Assembly: GCF_002479495.1 (NCBI RefSeq)
Contig: NZ_DLNQ01000007.1
Span: forward strand, 96,360-160,359
Reading direction: 5' to 3'
From: Brevundimonas sp. UBA7506
GTDB lineage: Bacteria; Pseudomonadota; Alphaproteobacteria; Caulobacterales; Caulobacteraceae
Length of the DNA: 64,000 nt
Part shown: in pieces, positions 8,597 through 16,979 of the stretch
Position numbering within the stretch: position 1 is the stretch's first letter
How the letters are laid out: each line of letters begins with the position of its first letter
Position numbers and translations under genes: made by a program
Notes under the pieces: generated by a model
The model's input: the letters and a program-made list of their open reading frames with translations, nothing else
Told to the model about the DNA's origin: nothing
The model's database searches: none

Positions 8597-9229
8597 ATGC
8601 GTCTCACCGCTCGTTCCACAGTCGTTCGCGTCGGCGCGGGGGCGTTGGCTCTCAGCCTTCTGGCCGGGGGCGCGGTCGTCGCCCAGGCGGCCCTGACCCG
8701 TGTGCCCTCCGAGGTCCAGGCCGGCGACTACAAGCTGGATTCCGCCCACGGCAAGATCACCTGGTCGGTCGATCACCTCGGCTTCTCGACCTATGTCGGC
8801 CAGTTCGTGAACGTTCAGGCCGAGCTCAAGCTCGACCCGACCAATCCTTCGGCCAGCAGCCTGACGGCGACTATTCCGCTGACGGATGTGGCGTCGAACT
8901 CGGACGGTCTGAACCGCCACCTGCAGACGGCCGACTTCTTCGACACCGCCAACCACCCGGTCGCCACCTTCCGCTCGACCCGCATCATGCTGGACCCGTC
9001 GGAACCGAACGAGGCCATGGTGCATGGCGAGCTGACCCTGCGCGGCGTGACCAAGCCGGTGACCATGGAGGTCGAGTTCAATCAGGCGGGCCAGACGCGC
9101 GGCGGTTACAAGGCCGGCTTCGACGGCGAGGCCAAGATCAAGCGGTCGGACTTCGGCATCACCTTCGGCCTGCCGGCGCTGGGGGATGAGGTCGAGCTGC
9201 ACATCGAAGGCGAGTTCGTGAAGCCGTAG
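8597..9229 (+). CDS. YceI family periplasmic lipocalin-like protein
   Basis: 210 residues with a signal peptide (cleavage likely after AQA, about residue 31) and a YceI beta-barrel: YKLDSAHGKITWSVDHLGFSTYVG at the start, DFFDTANHPVATFRST in the middle and a final GDEVELHIEGEF strand. Family members form dimers that hold a polyisoprenoid in a hydrophobic barrel; the biological role is generally unclear. AGAAGGAGG lies just ahead of the ATG, a strong ribosome site. It is on the strand opposite to fdxA, divergent from it, with 171 bases between. Confidence 0.93.
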   Translation: MRLTARSTVVRVGAGALALSLLAGGAVVAQAALTRVPSEVQAGDYKLDSAHGKITWSVDHLGFSTYVGQFVNVQAELKLDPTNPSASSLTATIPLTDVASNSDGLNRHLQTADFFDTANHPVATFRSTRIMLDPSEPNEAMVHGELTLRGVTKPVTMEVEFNQAGQTRGGYKAGFDGEAKIKRSDFGITFGLPALGDEVELHIEGEFVKP

Positions 9230-9239
9230 AGGGCTTTTT

Positions 9240-9365
9240 CCTCCCCATAAAATGGGGAGGGGGACCACGGAGTGGTGGAGGGGGCGACGCAAACTTCAGC
9301 CGTCGAGACGCCCCCTCCGTCTCGTCGCCTTCGGCGTCGATCCACCTCCCCATTTCATGGGGAGG
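9240..9365. repeat. REP/BIME-like palindromic intergenic element
   Basis: A 126-base element bounded by two nearly identical 21-base palindromes: CCTCCCCAT + AAA + ATGGGGAGG at 9240-9260 and the TTC-centred copy at 9345-9365. Between them two arms are inverted copies of each other near the ends and at GGAGGGGGCG / CGCCCCCTCC, with a diverged centre. The whole can fold into a long imperfect hairpin with a hairpin at each tip. It fills the space between the convergent YceI and S4 genes, so it may also terminate transcription. Composition and position suggest a dispersed repeat family mobilised by a RAYT-type transposase (inference). Confidence 0.8.
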
Positions 9366-9372
9366 AAAGAGG

Positions 9373-9660
9373 TTAGGTTTCCGGCGCGTCGAGCGCCGCA
9401 TAAAGGGCGCGGGCTTCCTCGGGAGGGCCGCGCCTTTCGCCCAATTGCAACACGCGCACGGCGATCAGCCGCCCGCCCTGGGCGAACAGGATGTCGTCGC
9501 CGGGGTGGACGCTGCGACTGGGTTTGTCGAGGCGGGTCTGGACCCCGTGATGGGTCAGGCGAACGGCGCCGCGCTCGACCATGTCGGCCGCCAGACCGTG
9601 GGTCCTGGCGAACCGCGCCCGCCACAGCCAGAGGTCGATGCGGCAGCTTTCCGCCTTCAC
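9373..9660 (-). CDS. S4-domain RNA-binding protein (Hsp15-like)
   Basis: 95 residues with an S4 fold: RIDLWLWRARFARTHGLAADMVERGAVRL, then the basic strand PSRSVHPGDDILFAQGGRLIAVRVLQLGERRGP. This resembles Hsp15, which binds stalled 50S subunits carrying nascent chains in E. coli. It starts at a GTG whose bases overlap the helicase stop codon (GTGA), so the two are translationally coupled. The shared operon with an RNA helicase supports a role in RNA or ribosome metabolism. Confidence 0.88.
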   Translation of the reverse strand: MKAESCRIDLWLWRARFARTHGLAADMVERGAVRLTHHGVQTRLDKPSRSVHPGDDILFAQGGRLIAVRVLQLGERRGPPEEARALYAALDAPET

Positions 9661-12155
9661 GCGCCGGCGGCCTTGCGCCTCGGGCGGCGCTTGCGGCGCG
9701 GGGGCGCGGGCGGCCGGGTCAACTGGGCGAGGGCCGCGAAGGGCGAGTCCTTGGGAGGCGGGGCGGGCTTGCCCGGGCGCGGGGCCTTGTCGGCGCGGGT
9801 CAGGCGCAGGGCCGCCTGAATCTGTTTCGCCTGTTCGGCGGTCCAGCCCAGTTCGGTCAGGGCTTCGTCGGCCAGCGGAGCCTTGCCCGCCGCGCGCGAC
9901 AACTCGGCGAAGCGTTCCAGGGCCTCGACCGGAGCGGTCCATGATCCGACCGCGCGGCGACCGAAGGCGGACAGCGCGCGCGGCGATGGCGCAGGCGCGG
10001 GCAAGGGCAGGAGAGCCTCCCCGCCGGGACGGAAGGGCTCGGTCACAAAGGCCTGCGCCAGAAGCCGGGCGCGGGGCTTCAGTGCGCCGGGCAGCCAGAC
10101 GGAGTGGGCGCCGATGCGGATGGCGAAGGTCTTCACCGTGCGCCGTTCGTGCTGACTCAGCGCCGCCAGATCGCGCTCGACGTCGGCGCGGGGGATGACG
10201 CCGCCCGCCTCGATCAGGCGGAAGGCCAGGCCACGGGGCAGGCCGGTCAGGGCGCCGCTGTCGACCGCCTGACGCAGGCGGCGCAGCTCGCGAAGGGCGC
10301 GGCCGGCCTCCGACGCCAGCCAGGCCTCGATGCGGCGCTGGGCCCGCTCGCGCGCCGGGACGGGTCCGAGGTCGCCCAGCAGCCGGACGCGCGGGGCGAA
10401 GGGATCGTCGTTGACGATGCGGGCCGTCAGGGCGCCCTTCCACAGGACGTCGCCGCCCCCCGAACGCGGATTGGGAATGACGCTGAAGCCTTCGTCTGCT
10501 TCCGCCGCCAGTCTGCCCAGACGCCGCGCGATCTCGGGGCCTACGGCGCGGGTCGCGGCCTGCCGCAGCGCCCGGTCGGCCAGGGCCGAGCCGCCGGCGT
10601 CGGGGGTGAAGTGGACCCCCTCCAGATGGCCGACCACCTCGCCCTCGACCGTGACCTCTCCGTCGTCGCCCACGCCCGCGACGGTGTCGGAACGCACGTT
10701 CAGCGCCCGCATCAGGGCGGTGGTGCGCCGGTCGACGAAGCGGGCCGTCAGCCGTTCGTGCAGGACGTCGGACAGGCGCTCCTCCAGCGCCTTGGTCCTG
10801 TCGCGCCAGCCTTGCGCCTGATCCATCCAGTCGGGGCGGTTGGCGATATAGGCCAGGGTCCGCACCCCGGCGAGGCGCGCTGACAACTGGTCGATCTGGC
10901 CGTCGTCGCGGTCCAGATCATTGAAGCGCGGGGCCACCCAGTCCTCGGTCAGGCGGCCGCGACGACTGGTCAGGGCGGTGAAGATCTCCTTGGACAGGCG
11001 GGCATGCTCGTCCAGCGTCGTCTTCTGGAAGTCCGGCAGCTGGCAGGTCTCCCACAGCCGCATCAGGGCGCCCCGCGAGCGGGCGATCTTCTTGATGTCG
11101 TCGTCGGCCGCGAAGCGCCGCAGCAGGGTCTCGTCCAGGGCCTGGGCCGTCAGCCGCAGGCCGAACCGTTCGGGGCTGATGGTCAAGGAGCGCAGCAGGT
11201 CGGGCAGGGTGTCGAAGTCCAGCCGCCCGTGGCGCCACTCGGCGGCCTCGATCGGATCGAAGCGGTGGCTGACCACCTGTTCGAGGATGTCCTCGTCCAA
11301 CTCCTCGGCCTCGCCCGTGACGCCAAAGGTGCCGTCGCGCAGGTGGCGGCCGGCGCGCCCGGCGATCTGGCCGATCTCGGCGGCGTGCAGCCAGCGGGTG
11401 CGCCGACCGTCGAACTTGCGAAGCCCCGCGAAGGCGACATGGTCCACGTCCATGTTCAGCCCCATGCCGATGGCGTCGGTGGCCACCAGGAAGTCCACCT
11501 CGCCCGACTGGAACAGCTCGACCTGGGCGTTGCGGGTACGGGGCGACAGCGAACCCATGACCACGGCGGCCCCGCCTCTCTGGCGACGCAGCAATTCGGC
11601 GATGGCGTAGACCTGCTCGGTCGAGAAGGCGACGACGGCGCTGCGCCGGGGCAGGCGGGTCAGCTTCTTCGACCCGGCGTAGGACAGGGTGGACAGGCGC
11701 TCGCGCGTGACGATCTCGGCGTCTGGGACCAAGGCGCGGATCAGCGGAGCCATGGTCCCGGCCCCCAGGAACATGGTCTCGAAGCGGCCGCGCGCGTGCA
11801 GCAGGCGCTGGGTGAAGACGTGGCCGCGCTCGGGGTCGACGACCAGCTGGATTTCATCGACGGCCAGGAACTCGACCTGGCGCTCCAGCGGCATGGCCTC
11901 GACGGTGCAAACGAAATAGGCCGGGCGCGGCGGGACGATCTTCTCCTCGCCGGTGATCAGGGCGACGGCGGCGGTCCCGCGCTGCCTGACGATCCGCTCA
12001 TAGATCTCGCGCGCCAGCAGGCGCAGCGGCAGGCCGATTATGCCCGAGGCGTGACCCAGCATCCGCTCGACCGCCAGGTGGGTCTTGCCAGTGTTGGTGG
12101 GGCCCAGGATCGCCGTAACGCGCGATGGGGCCAGACCTGCGGAACGATCACTCAT
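9657..12155 (-). CDS. SUV3-like superfamily 2 RNA helicase
   Basis: 832 residues. The helicase core near the N-terminus has motif I GPTNTGKTHLA (about residues 18-28), motif II DEIQ, and motif VI QIAGRAGRH, which is the SUV3/mitochondrial degradosome type rather than a classical DEAD-box protein. The C-terminal third carries family-specific helical domains and a basic tail (PPRRKRRPRRK). By family knowledge it unwinds RNA or RNA/DNA hybrids in an ATP-dependent manner, possibly with exoribonucleases. It overlaps the S4 gene by 4 bases. The ATG at 12155 begins MSDRSAG just before motif I, as in homologues. Confidence 0.92.
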   Translation of the reverse strand: MSDRSAGLAPSRVTAILGPTNTGKTHLAVERMLGHASGIIGLPLRLLAREIYERIVRQRGTAAVALITGEEKIVPPRPAYFVCTVEAMPLERQVEFLAVDEIQLVVDPERGHVFTQRLLHARGRFETMFLGAGTMAPLIRALVPDAEIVTRERLSTLSYAGSKKLTRLPRRSAVVAFSTEQVYAIAELLRRQRGGAAVVMGSLSPRTRNAQVELFQSGEVDFLVATDAIGMGLNMDVDHVAFAGLRKFDGRRTRWLHAAEIGQIAGRAGRHLRDGTFGVTGEAEELDEDILEQVVSHRFDPIEAAEWRHGRLDFDTLPDLLRSLTISPERFGLRLTAQALDETLLRRFAADDDIKKIARSRGALMRLWETCQLPDFQKTTLDEHARLSKEIFTALTSRRGRLTEDWVAPRFNDLDRDDGQIDQLSARLAGVRTLAYIANRPDWMDQAQGWRDRTKALEERLSDVLHERLTARFVDRRTTALMRALNVRSDTVAGVGDDGEVTVEGEVVGHLEGVHFTPDAGGSALADRALRQAATRAVGPEIARRLGRLAAEADEGFSVIPNPRSGGGDVLWKGALTARIVNDDPFAPRVRLLGDLGPVPARERAQRRIEAWLASEAGRALRELRRLRQAVDSGALTGLPRGLAFRLIEAGGVIPRADVERDLAALSQHERRTVKTFAIRIGAHSVWLPGALKPRARLLAQAFVTEPFRPGGEALLPLPAPAPSPRALSAFGRRAVGSWTAPVEALERFAELSRAAGKAPLADEALTELGWTAEQAKQIQAALRLTRADKAPRPGKPAPPPKDSPFAALAQLTRPPAPPRRKRRPRRKAAGA

Positions 12156-12418
12156 GTCGCGTTCAAGGTGGAGAAGCGCCCTGGGTTTCTCAAGCGAAAC
12201 CGCAGATCGAGGGCAATAATGAACAGATGCTTGCCGGCGCCTGGAACGGGCGCGAAACGAATCATGACCGAATCAGCGACACGGCCCGATTCAGGCTTTG
12301 TTCCCTACAAGATATTGTAGCTTAACGAGGATTAATCGCTAGGATTTTCTTGCCGGGTGGATAAGTCGGGCCAGACATCTTTCCCTCGACCTCGCGAGCC
12401 GCTAGGGACGGCCCACGT

Positions 12419-12495
12419 GGCCCCGTAGCTCAGCTGCATAGAGCAAGGCTTTCCTAAAGCCGAGGTCGGGGGTTGGAGTCCCTCCGGGGTCGCCA
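12419..12495 (+). tRNA. tRNA-Arg (anticodon CCU), with unusual D/T-loop bases
   Basis: A 77-base cloverleaf including encoded CCA: acceptor GGCCCCG/CGGGGTC (one G-U), D stem GCTC/GAGC, anticodon loop TTCCTAA (anticodon CCU), T stem GGGGG/CCCTC. Three oddities are visible. The D loop has C where G19 is expected (AGCTGCATA). The T loop is TTGGAGT, with G instead of C56. The anticodon stem opens with an A27-G43 mismatch. The 19/56 changes are mutually complementary. It lies in a 495-base gap between the helicase gene and the membrane protein at 12651, at the edge of the defence island; tRNA-Arg genes are common island insertion sites. I see nothing else clear in that gap apart from a short direct repeat. 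Confidence 0.85.
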
Positions 12496-12505
12496 GATTG
12501 TCGAG

Positions 12506-12542
12506 ACAAGCTAAAACCTGCTCAAAACAAGCTAAGACCTGC
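12506..12542. repeat. Short tandem repeat after the tRNA gene
   Basis: Two copies of ACAAGCTAARACCTGC (12506-12521 and 12527-12542, one base different) with a 21-base period, starting 10 bases after the tRNA. It could be a recombinase or protein binding site at the island boundary, or chance; there are only two units. Confidence 0.55.
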
Positions 12543-12650
12543 GCAGGTCGCTCGCGGCCGCACGGCACGCGCCTGGAACCGGCCTGATCTCGCGTGGTGG
12601 CTCACCGTTAAGCTTTAAAGGTCAAAAGGGGAGGCAGTGGAGATGCCGTC

Positions 12651-13427
12651 TTGCCCCGTTCCAAAGTACCGCTTGAAACCCTCGAGCGCTTATCGCGCGA
12701 AGCCCGCGTACGTACGCCGAAGCTGTTAGGCAGCAACGTGTCGTGGGGTCTCCTGCGGTGGGGGCTGGCCGCAGCCTTTATGAGCTTTCTGGTTGCTCTC
12801 GCGATGGTCATTTTCCATCGGGACGGGCCGGATAGCGTGATCGCTCTGCTTGGCGAGGTTGTAAAATGGCTCGGATTTGCAGGTCTCCTTCTGTCTTTCG
12901 TCGGCTTCTTCGCTCCGCTGCTGGCTCTGGCTGCCATTCGTGTCCGCGGCAAAGATCCGCAGGCTATTATGGCCGACCGCCGTCGTGGAGAGGCTTTAAA
13001 GTTCGCGCGGTTCCTCGCTGATCGACTGGATCGCTCGTCCATCGACACGGCTAGGCGTGGGGCGACGGCCGAGATTAGCCGGTTCGAGCGGCGCAAATTT
13101 ATGCATACCCTGTTTGCCGGCGCGGGAGCTGCGGTCGCTACCGTAGCCAGGGGCCTGGGCGGGGAGGCCGCAGTTTGGGTCGATTGGGTAGTCCTTATGG
13201 GAGCCGCGTTGGCCTGCGGCATGACCCTTGGGATTTTGGCGACGCTGGACTTTATAGATCGCCTGAACCGGATTCTCGACGCCCTCAATGAGGCGGAAGT
13301 AATCCTTGTGGCGCGAGAGACTCGAAAGGCAGTCCCGGATCACGGCCGTTCGGTCCGGTCCGGACTGATGGCTCTGTTTGATGCCGTCGTGCGTCGAGTG
13401 ACGCAGGGGGCCGCCTACCGCGCTTGA
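12651..13427 (+). CDS. Four-helix membrane protein of unknown function
   Basis: 258 residues. Two hydrophobic helices at about residues 33-55 and 70-95 and two at about 150-170 and 176-200 form two hairpins. A positively charged soluble stretch lies between them (about 100-148) and a C-terminal cytoplasmic helix follows. No known motif is recognised. I use the TTG at 12651 with GGAG 8 bases upstream. Codon usage is less GC-biased than the surrounding core genes, consistent with acquisition. It lies between the tRNA and the restriction operon on the same strand, about 150 bases before hsdR, so it may be an accessory part of the defence island, but no direct evidence ties it to restriction. Confidence 0.65.
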   Translation: MPRSKVPLETLERLSREARVRTPKLLGSNVSWGLLRWGLAAAFMSFLVALAMVIFHRDGPDSVIALLGEVVKWLGFAGLLLSFVGFFAPLLALAAIRVRGKDPQAIMADRRRGEALKFARFLADRLDRSSIDTARRGATAEISRFERRKFMHTLFAGAGAAVATVARGLGGEAAVWVDWVVLMGAALACGMTLGILATLDFIDRLNRILDALNEAEVILVARETRKAVPDHGRSVRSGLMALFDAVVRRVTQGAAYRA

Positions 13428-13579
13428 GGCACCTACAAGGTAGGGCTTCGTGGTGGACGGTTTGCAGTGGGAGTTTTCGTCTAAGCGGCAATCTCGGAAG
13501 TGGTTGTATCAAATGGTAGCGCTTGCTCCTCGTTCCTAGCGTTGCATCGTTCATCGGATTTGACGCACAGTTGGGCGTT

Positions 13580-16500
13580 ATGGGGGCTGGATCACTCAAC
13601 TTTGGGTTCTTGGAGCGACACGATCTGCGTTTGGCGCAGATTGCGGCTTTGGCTGAGCGCTATTTTCATGACGATCCGCCCGGTGCTCTGATCCGTCTAC
13701 GCCAACTGGCCGAGATGCTCAGCAAGGAGATTGCTGCTCGTCATGGGCTCCTGGCGAAGAGCCGGGCGTCATTCGATGAGACACTGACGGAGCTAAAACT
13801 GAAGGGCGTCTTGCCCAATGCCGCTTCTGAGGTCCTATACCACGTCAAGCGCGTGGGTAACGCGGCGGCGCACGAGAACACCGGAGCGGCGGATCAGGCG
13901 CTTCAGGCGCTGAAGATGATGCGGGCCGTCGCGATCTGGTTTCATCAGGTCTATGGCGGCGAGCTGGGATTCCGTCCGGGACCTTTCGTTCCCCCGCGCC
14001 CGCCGGAGGACCTGACAGAGGACCTTAAGCATCAGCTCAAGCAACTCGCGGACAAGGTGGCCGCCAGCTCAGACGAAGTCGCCAAGGCGCGTCTCGCGGC
14101 GGAAGAGGCTGAGGCGGAACGTCGGAAGATCGAGCAGGATGCCGCCGTCAGGGCGGAAGAGAGCGCCTTCTGGGAGCAGTACGCGCGCGAGGTCGAGGCC
14201 GGAGCCAAGGCGGCGGAAGCCAAGCTCGCCGCTCTTCAGGCCGAGGCGGTCACCGAGCCCGCGCACCAGCTGGACATACTTGCGGGCCTAGCGTTGCAGG
14301 CTGCGGCAACGATCGAACTCGACGAAAGATCGACGCGTGTTCTCATCGACGATCAGCTTCGTGCGGCGGGCTGGGAGGTCGACAGCACCCTGTTGCGTCA
14401 TGCGCGCGGGACGCGGCCCGAGATTGGACGCAACCGGGCCATCGCAGAGTGGCCGACCCGAAGCGGACCGGTCGACTACGCCCTGTTCATCGACGAAAAA
14501 TGCGTTGCCGTCGTCGAAGCCAAGCGCAGCGTCAGGGATGTGCCGGGCAGGCTCGCTCAGGCCAAACGCTACGCCCGTGACATCCGGCTGGACGTTGATC
14601 AGATCCTGCTGGAAGGCCCCTGGTGGGATGGCGACGAGAAGCTGATTGCCCCATTCGCCTTCGCCACCAACGGTCGCCCTTATGTGAAGCAGCTCGACAC
14701 CAAGTCGGGCATCTGGTTCTGGGATGCGCGCCGCCGCGAGGCACCGCGCGCCTTGGCCGAATGGTTCTCGCCGCGCGATCTGAAAGAGCGGCTTGAACAG
14801 ACGGTTGGTGCCGGTCACGCCGATCTTGCCGAACGTGAAATCGGCGTGACGGGCCTGCGCCCCTATCAGAAGGATGCGATCGAGGCGGTTCAGGGCGCAC
14901 TTTCGGACGATCGGCGCGCGATGCTGCTGGCCATGGCGACCGGCACGGGCAAGACGCGATTGGCGATCGCGCTCATGTACGAGTTGTTGCGCACCAAGCG
15001 TTTTCGCCGGATCCTGTTCCTGGTCGACCGCAACGCCCTCGGGCGTCAGACTCTGGACGCCATGAGTACGACCGATACGGCGGGCTTCCTCAAGTTCGAC
15101 CAGGTCTTCCCAGTCGCCGATATGGCGCGCAAATTCCCGGAGGCCACGGACCGGGTGCAGGTGGCCAGCGTGCAGGCCATGATCCGCCGTCTGGCCAGCG
15201 AGACCCTTTCCGAGCGACCGACGCCCGGGACCTATGACCTGATCATCGTGGACGAGGCGCACCGCGGCTATACGCTGGACGCAGAGCTTCGCGAGGACGA
15301 CCTCGGCTTCCGGAGTCTGGACGACTATCTCTCCGCCTATCGGCGCGTGCTCGATTATTTCGACGCGACGACGATCGCCCTGACCGCGACCCCCGCTCTG
15401 CACACCAGCGAGATTTTCGGCGCGCCCATCTACCGCTATGGCTATCGCCGGGCCGTCATTGACGGCTGGCTGATCGATCATCGCCCGCCGCGTCGCATCA
15501 CGACCGCGCTCAGCCAGACCGGCATCTCGTTCGACAAGGGCGAAACGGTTTCGATCGTCGATCCACGTACGGGGCAGGTCGATCTGGCGGATCTGGAGGA
15601 TCAGGTCGATTTCGAGGTCGCCCAGTTCAACCGGAAGGTCCACACTGAGGCTTTCAACCGGGCTGTGGCCGAGGCCGTCGTGCGCGAATGCCCGCCGGAT
15701 CAGCCGGGCAAGACCCTGGTGTTCGCCACGCGCGACGACCACGCCGACATCTTGGTCAAGGCGCTGAAGGCGGCCCTGATCGAGGAGTACGGCCCCCAGC
15801 CGGACGATTTGGTCGACAAGATCACCGGCTCGGTCGACAAGCCGCTGGATCGCATCAAGGCGTTCAAGAACGACCCCCGGCCCAAGTATGTCGTGACGGT
15901 TGACTTGTTGACCACGGGCATCGACGTGCCGGCGATCACCAACCTGGTCTTCGTGCGCCGGGTGAACAGCCGCATCCTGTACGACCAGATGATCGGTCGG
16001 GCGACGCGACGCTGTGACGAGATCGGCAAGACCTACTTCCGCATCTTCGACGCCGTCGATCTGTACGCCAACCTGCAGGAGGTCTCGGATATGAGGCCCG
16101 TGGTGGTCGATCCGGGGCTGACCTTCGCCCAGCTTGTGACCGACCTGGAGCGCGCGCCGACAGAGGGCGATCGCGTCATCGTGCGCGATCAGATCGTGGT
16201 CAAGCTGCGCGGTCGGCTGAAGCGGCTGGATGATCGGGAGCGAGAGGCTCTGGAGGCGACGCTGGGCGACCTCGGCGCCCTGCCGGATCGGTTGAAGGAT
16301 GCTTCTCCGGCCGACACCGCGGCCCTGTTCGTCGCCCACCCCTCGCTGGCCAGGGTGCTGGACGCCTCGCCGGCCAATGGCAAGCGCGATGGCATCTATA
16401 TTTCGGAGCACGACGACGAGCTGATCTCGGTCGAGGACGACTTCGGCGCCAAGGCCTCGCCCGAAGACTACATCGAGAGCTTCGAGGCCTTCGTGAAGGC

Positions 16501-16969
16501 CAATATGAACGCCGTCCCAGCCCTGATCGCCGCGACGCAGAAGCCACGCGATCTGACCCGGGCGGAGTTGAAGAGCCTGGCGCTGGCGTTGGACGAGCAG
16601 GGCTTCTCGGAGGCCAAGCTGCGTCGGGCCTATGGCCGCGTCCGAAACGCCGACATCGCCGCCCACATCATCGGCTTCGTGCGCCAGGCGGCGATCGGCG
16701 ATCCGCTGGTCCCGTATGAGGCGCGCGTGGATTCCGGCGTGGAGCGTCTGCTGGCCGGACGCGTCTGGACCGCGGGGCAGCGCAGGTGGCTGACCCGCAT
16801 CGGCAAGGCGTTGAAGGCTCAGCCGGTCAGCGATCCAACCCTGCTGGACGAACCCCTGTTCGCCCAGAACGGCGGCTTTGACACCGTCGATCGCGAGTTC
16901 GATCACCAGTTGGCGCAGGTGCTGATGGACCTGAACGCCGCCATCTGGGATAGCGGCCACGCCGCCTAG
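13580..16969 (+). CDS. hsdR: Type I restriction enzyme, R (motor/nuclease) subunit
   Basis: About 1129 residues. Order: a DUF4145-like N-terminal domain (about 10-130) with the pattern LRQLAEMLSKEI and HVKRVGNAAAH; a charged coiled coil (about 145-225); a PD-(D/E)xK nuclease (D299 in VDYALFID and E313-A-K in VVEAKRS); then an SF2 translocase with ATGTGKT (453-459), DEAH (558-561), TATPA and IGRATRR. The C-terminal third resembles the EcoEI-type R subunit that contacts the methylase. It pumps and cuts unmodified DNA in the HsdR-M-S complex. The ATG at 13580 is chosen over an upstream TTG at 13523; neither has a strong ribosome site. It is the first gene of a five-gene operon. Confidence 0.93.
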   Translation: MGAGSLNFGFLERHDLRLAQIAALAERYFHDDPPGALIRLRQLAEMLSKEIAARHGLLAKSRASFDETLTELKLKGVLPNAASEVLYHVKRVGNAAAHENTGAADQALQALKMMRAVAIWFHQVYGGELGFRPGPFVPPRPPEDLTEDLKHQLKQLADKVAASSDEVAKARLAAEEAEAERRKIEQDAAVRAEESAFWEQYAREVEAGAKAAEAKLAALQAEAVTEPAHQLDILAGLALQAAATIELDERSTRVLIDDQLRAAGWEVDSTLLRHARGTRPEIGRNRAIAEWPTRSGPVDYALFIDEKCVAVVEAKRSVRDVPGRLAQAKRYARDIRLDVDQILLEGPWWDGDEKLIAPFAFATNGRPYVKQLDTKSGIWFWDARRREAPRALAEWFSPRDLKERLEQTVGAGHADLAEREIGVTGLRPYQKDAIEAVQGALSDDRRAMLLAMATGTGKTRLAIALMYELLRTKRFRRILFLVDRNALGRQTLDAMSTTDTAGFLKFDQVFPVADMARKFPEATDRVQVASVQAMIRRLASETLSERPTPGTYDLIIVDEAHRGYTLDAELREDDLGFRSLDDYLSAYRRVLDYFDATTIALTATPALHTSEIFGAPIYRYGYRRAVIDGWLIDHRPPRRITTALSQTGISFDKGETVSIVDPRTGQVDLADLEDQVDFEVAQFNRKVHTEAFNRAVAEAVVRECPPDQPGKTLVFATRDDHADILVKALKAALIEEYGPQPDDLVDKITGSVDKPLDRIKAFKNDPRPKYVVTVDLLTTGIDVPAITNLVFVRRVNSRILYDQMIGRATRRCDEIGKTYFRIFDAVDLYANLQEVSDMRPVVVDPGLTFAQLVTDLERAPTEGDRVIVRDQIVVKLRGRLKRLDDREREALEATLGDLGALPDRLKDASPADTAALFVAHPSLARVLDASPANGKRDGIYISEHDDELISVEDDFGAKASPEDYIESFEAFVKANMNAVPALIAATQKPRDLTRAELKSLALALDEQGFSEAKLRRAYGRVRNADIAAHIIGFVRQAAIGDPLVPYEARVDSGVERLLAGRVWTAGQRRWLTRIGKALKAQPVSDPTLLDEPLFAQNGGFDTVDREFDHQLAQVLMDLNAAIWDSGHAA

Positions 16970-16979
16970 GAGTACGCTT

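Noticed and set aside
9373..10443. 356-codon minus-strand frame containing the S4 protein
   Set aside because: Only the last 95 codons, starting at the GTG that overlaps the helicase stop, resemble an S4 protein; the rest is a shadow of the helicase gene.
12506..12542. Possible CRISPR or attachment repeat after the tRNA
   Set aside because: Only two copies with a 5-base gap, no spacer structure and no cas genes; the sequence is not a copy of the tRNA 3' end.
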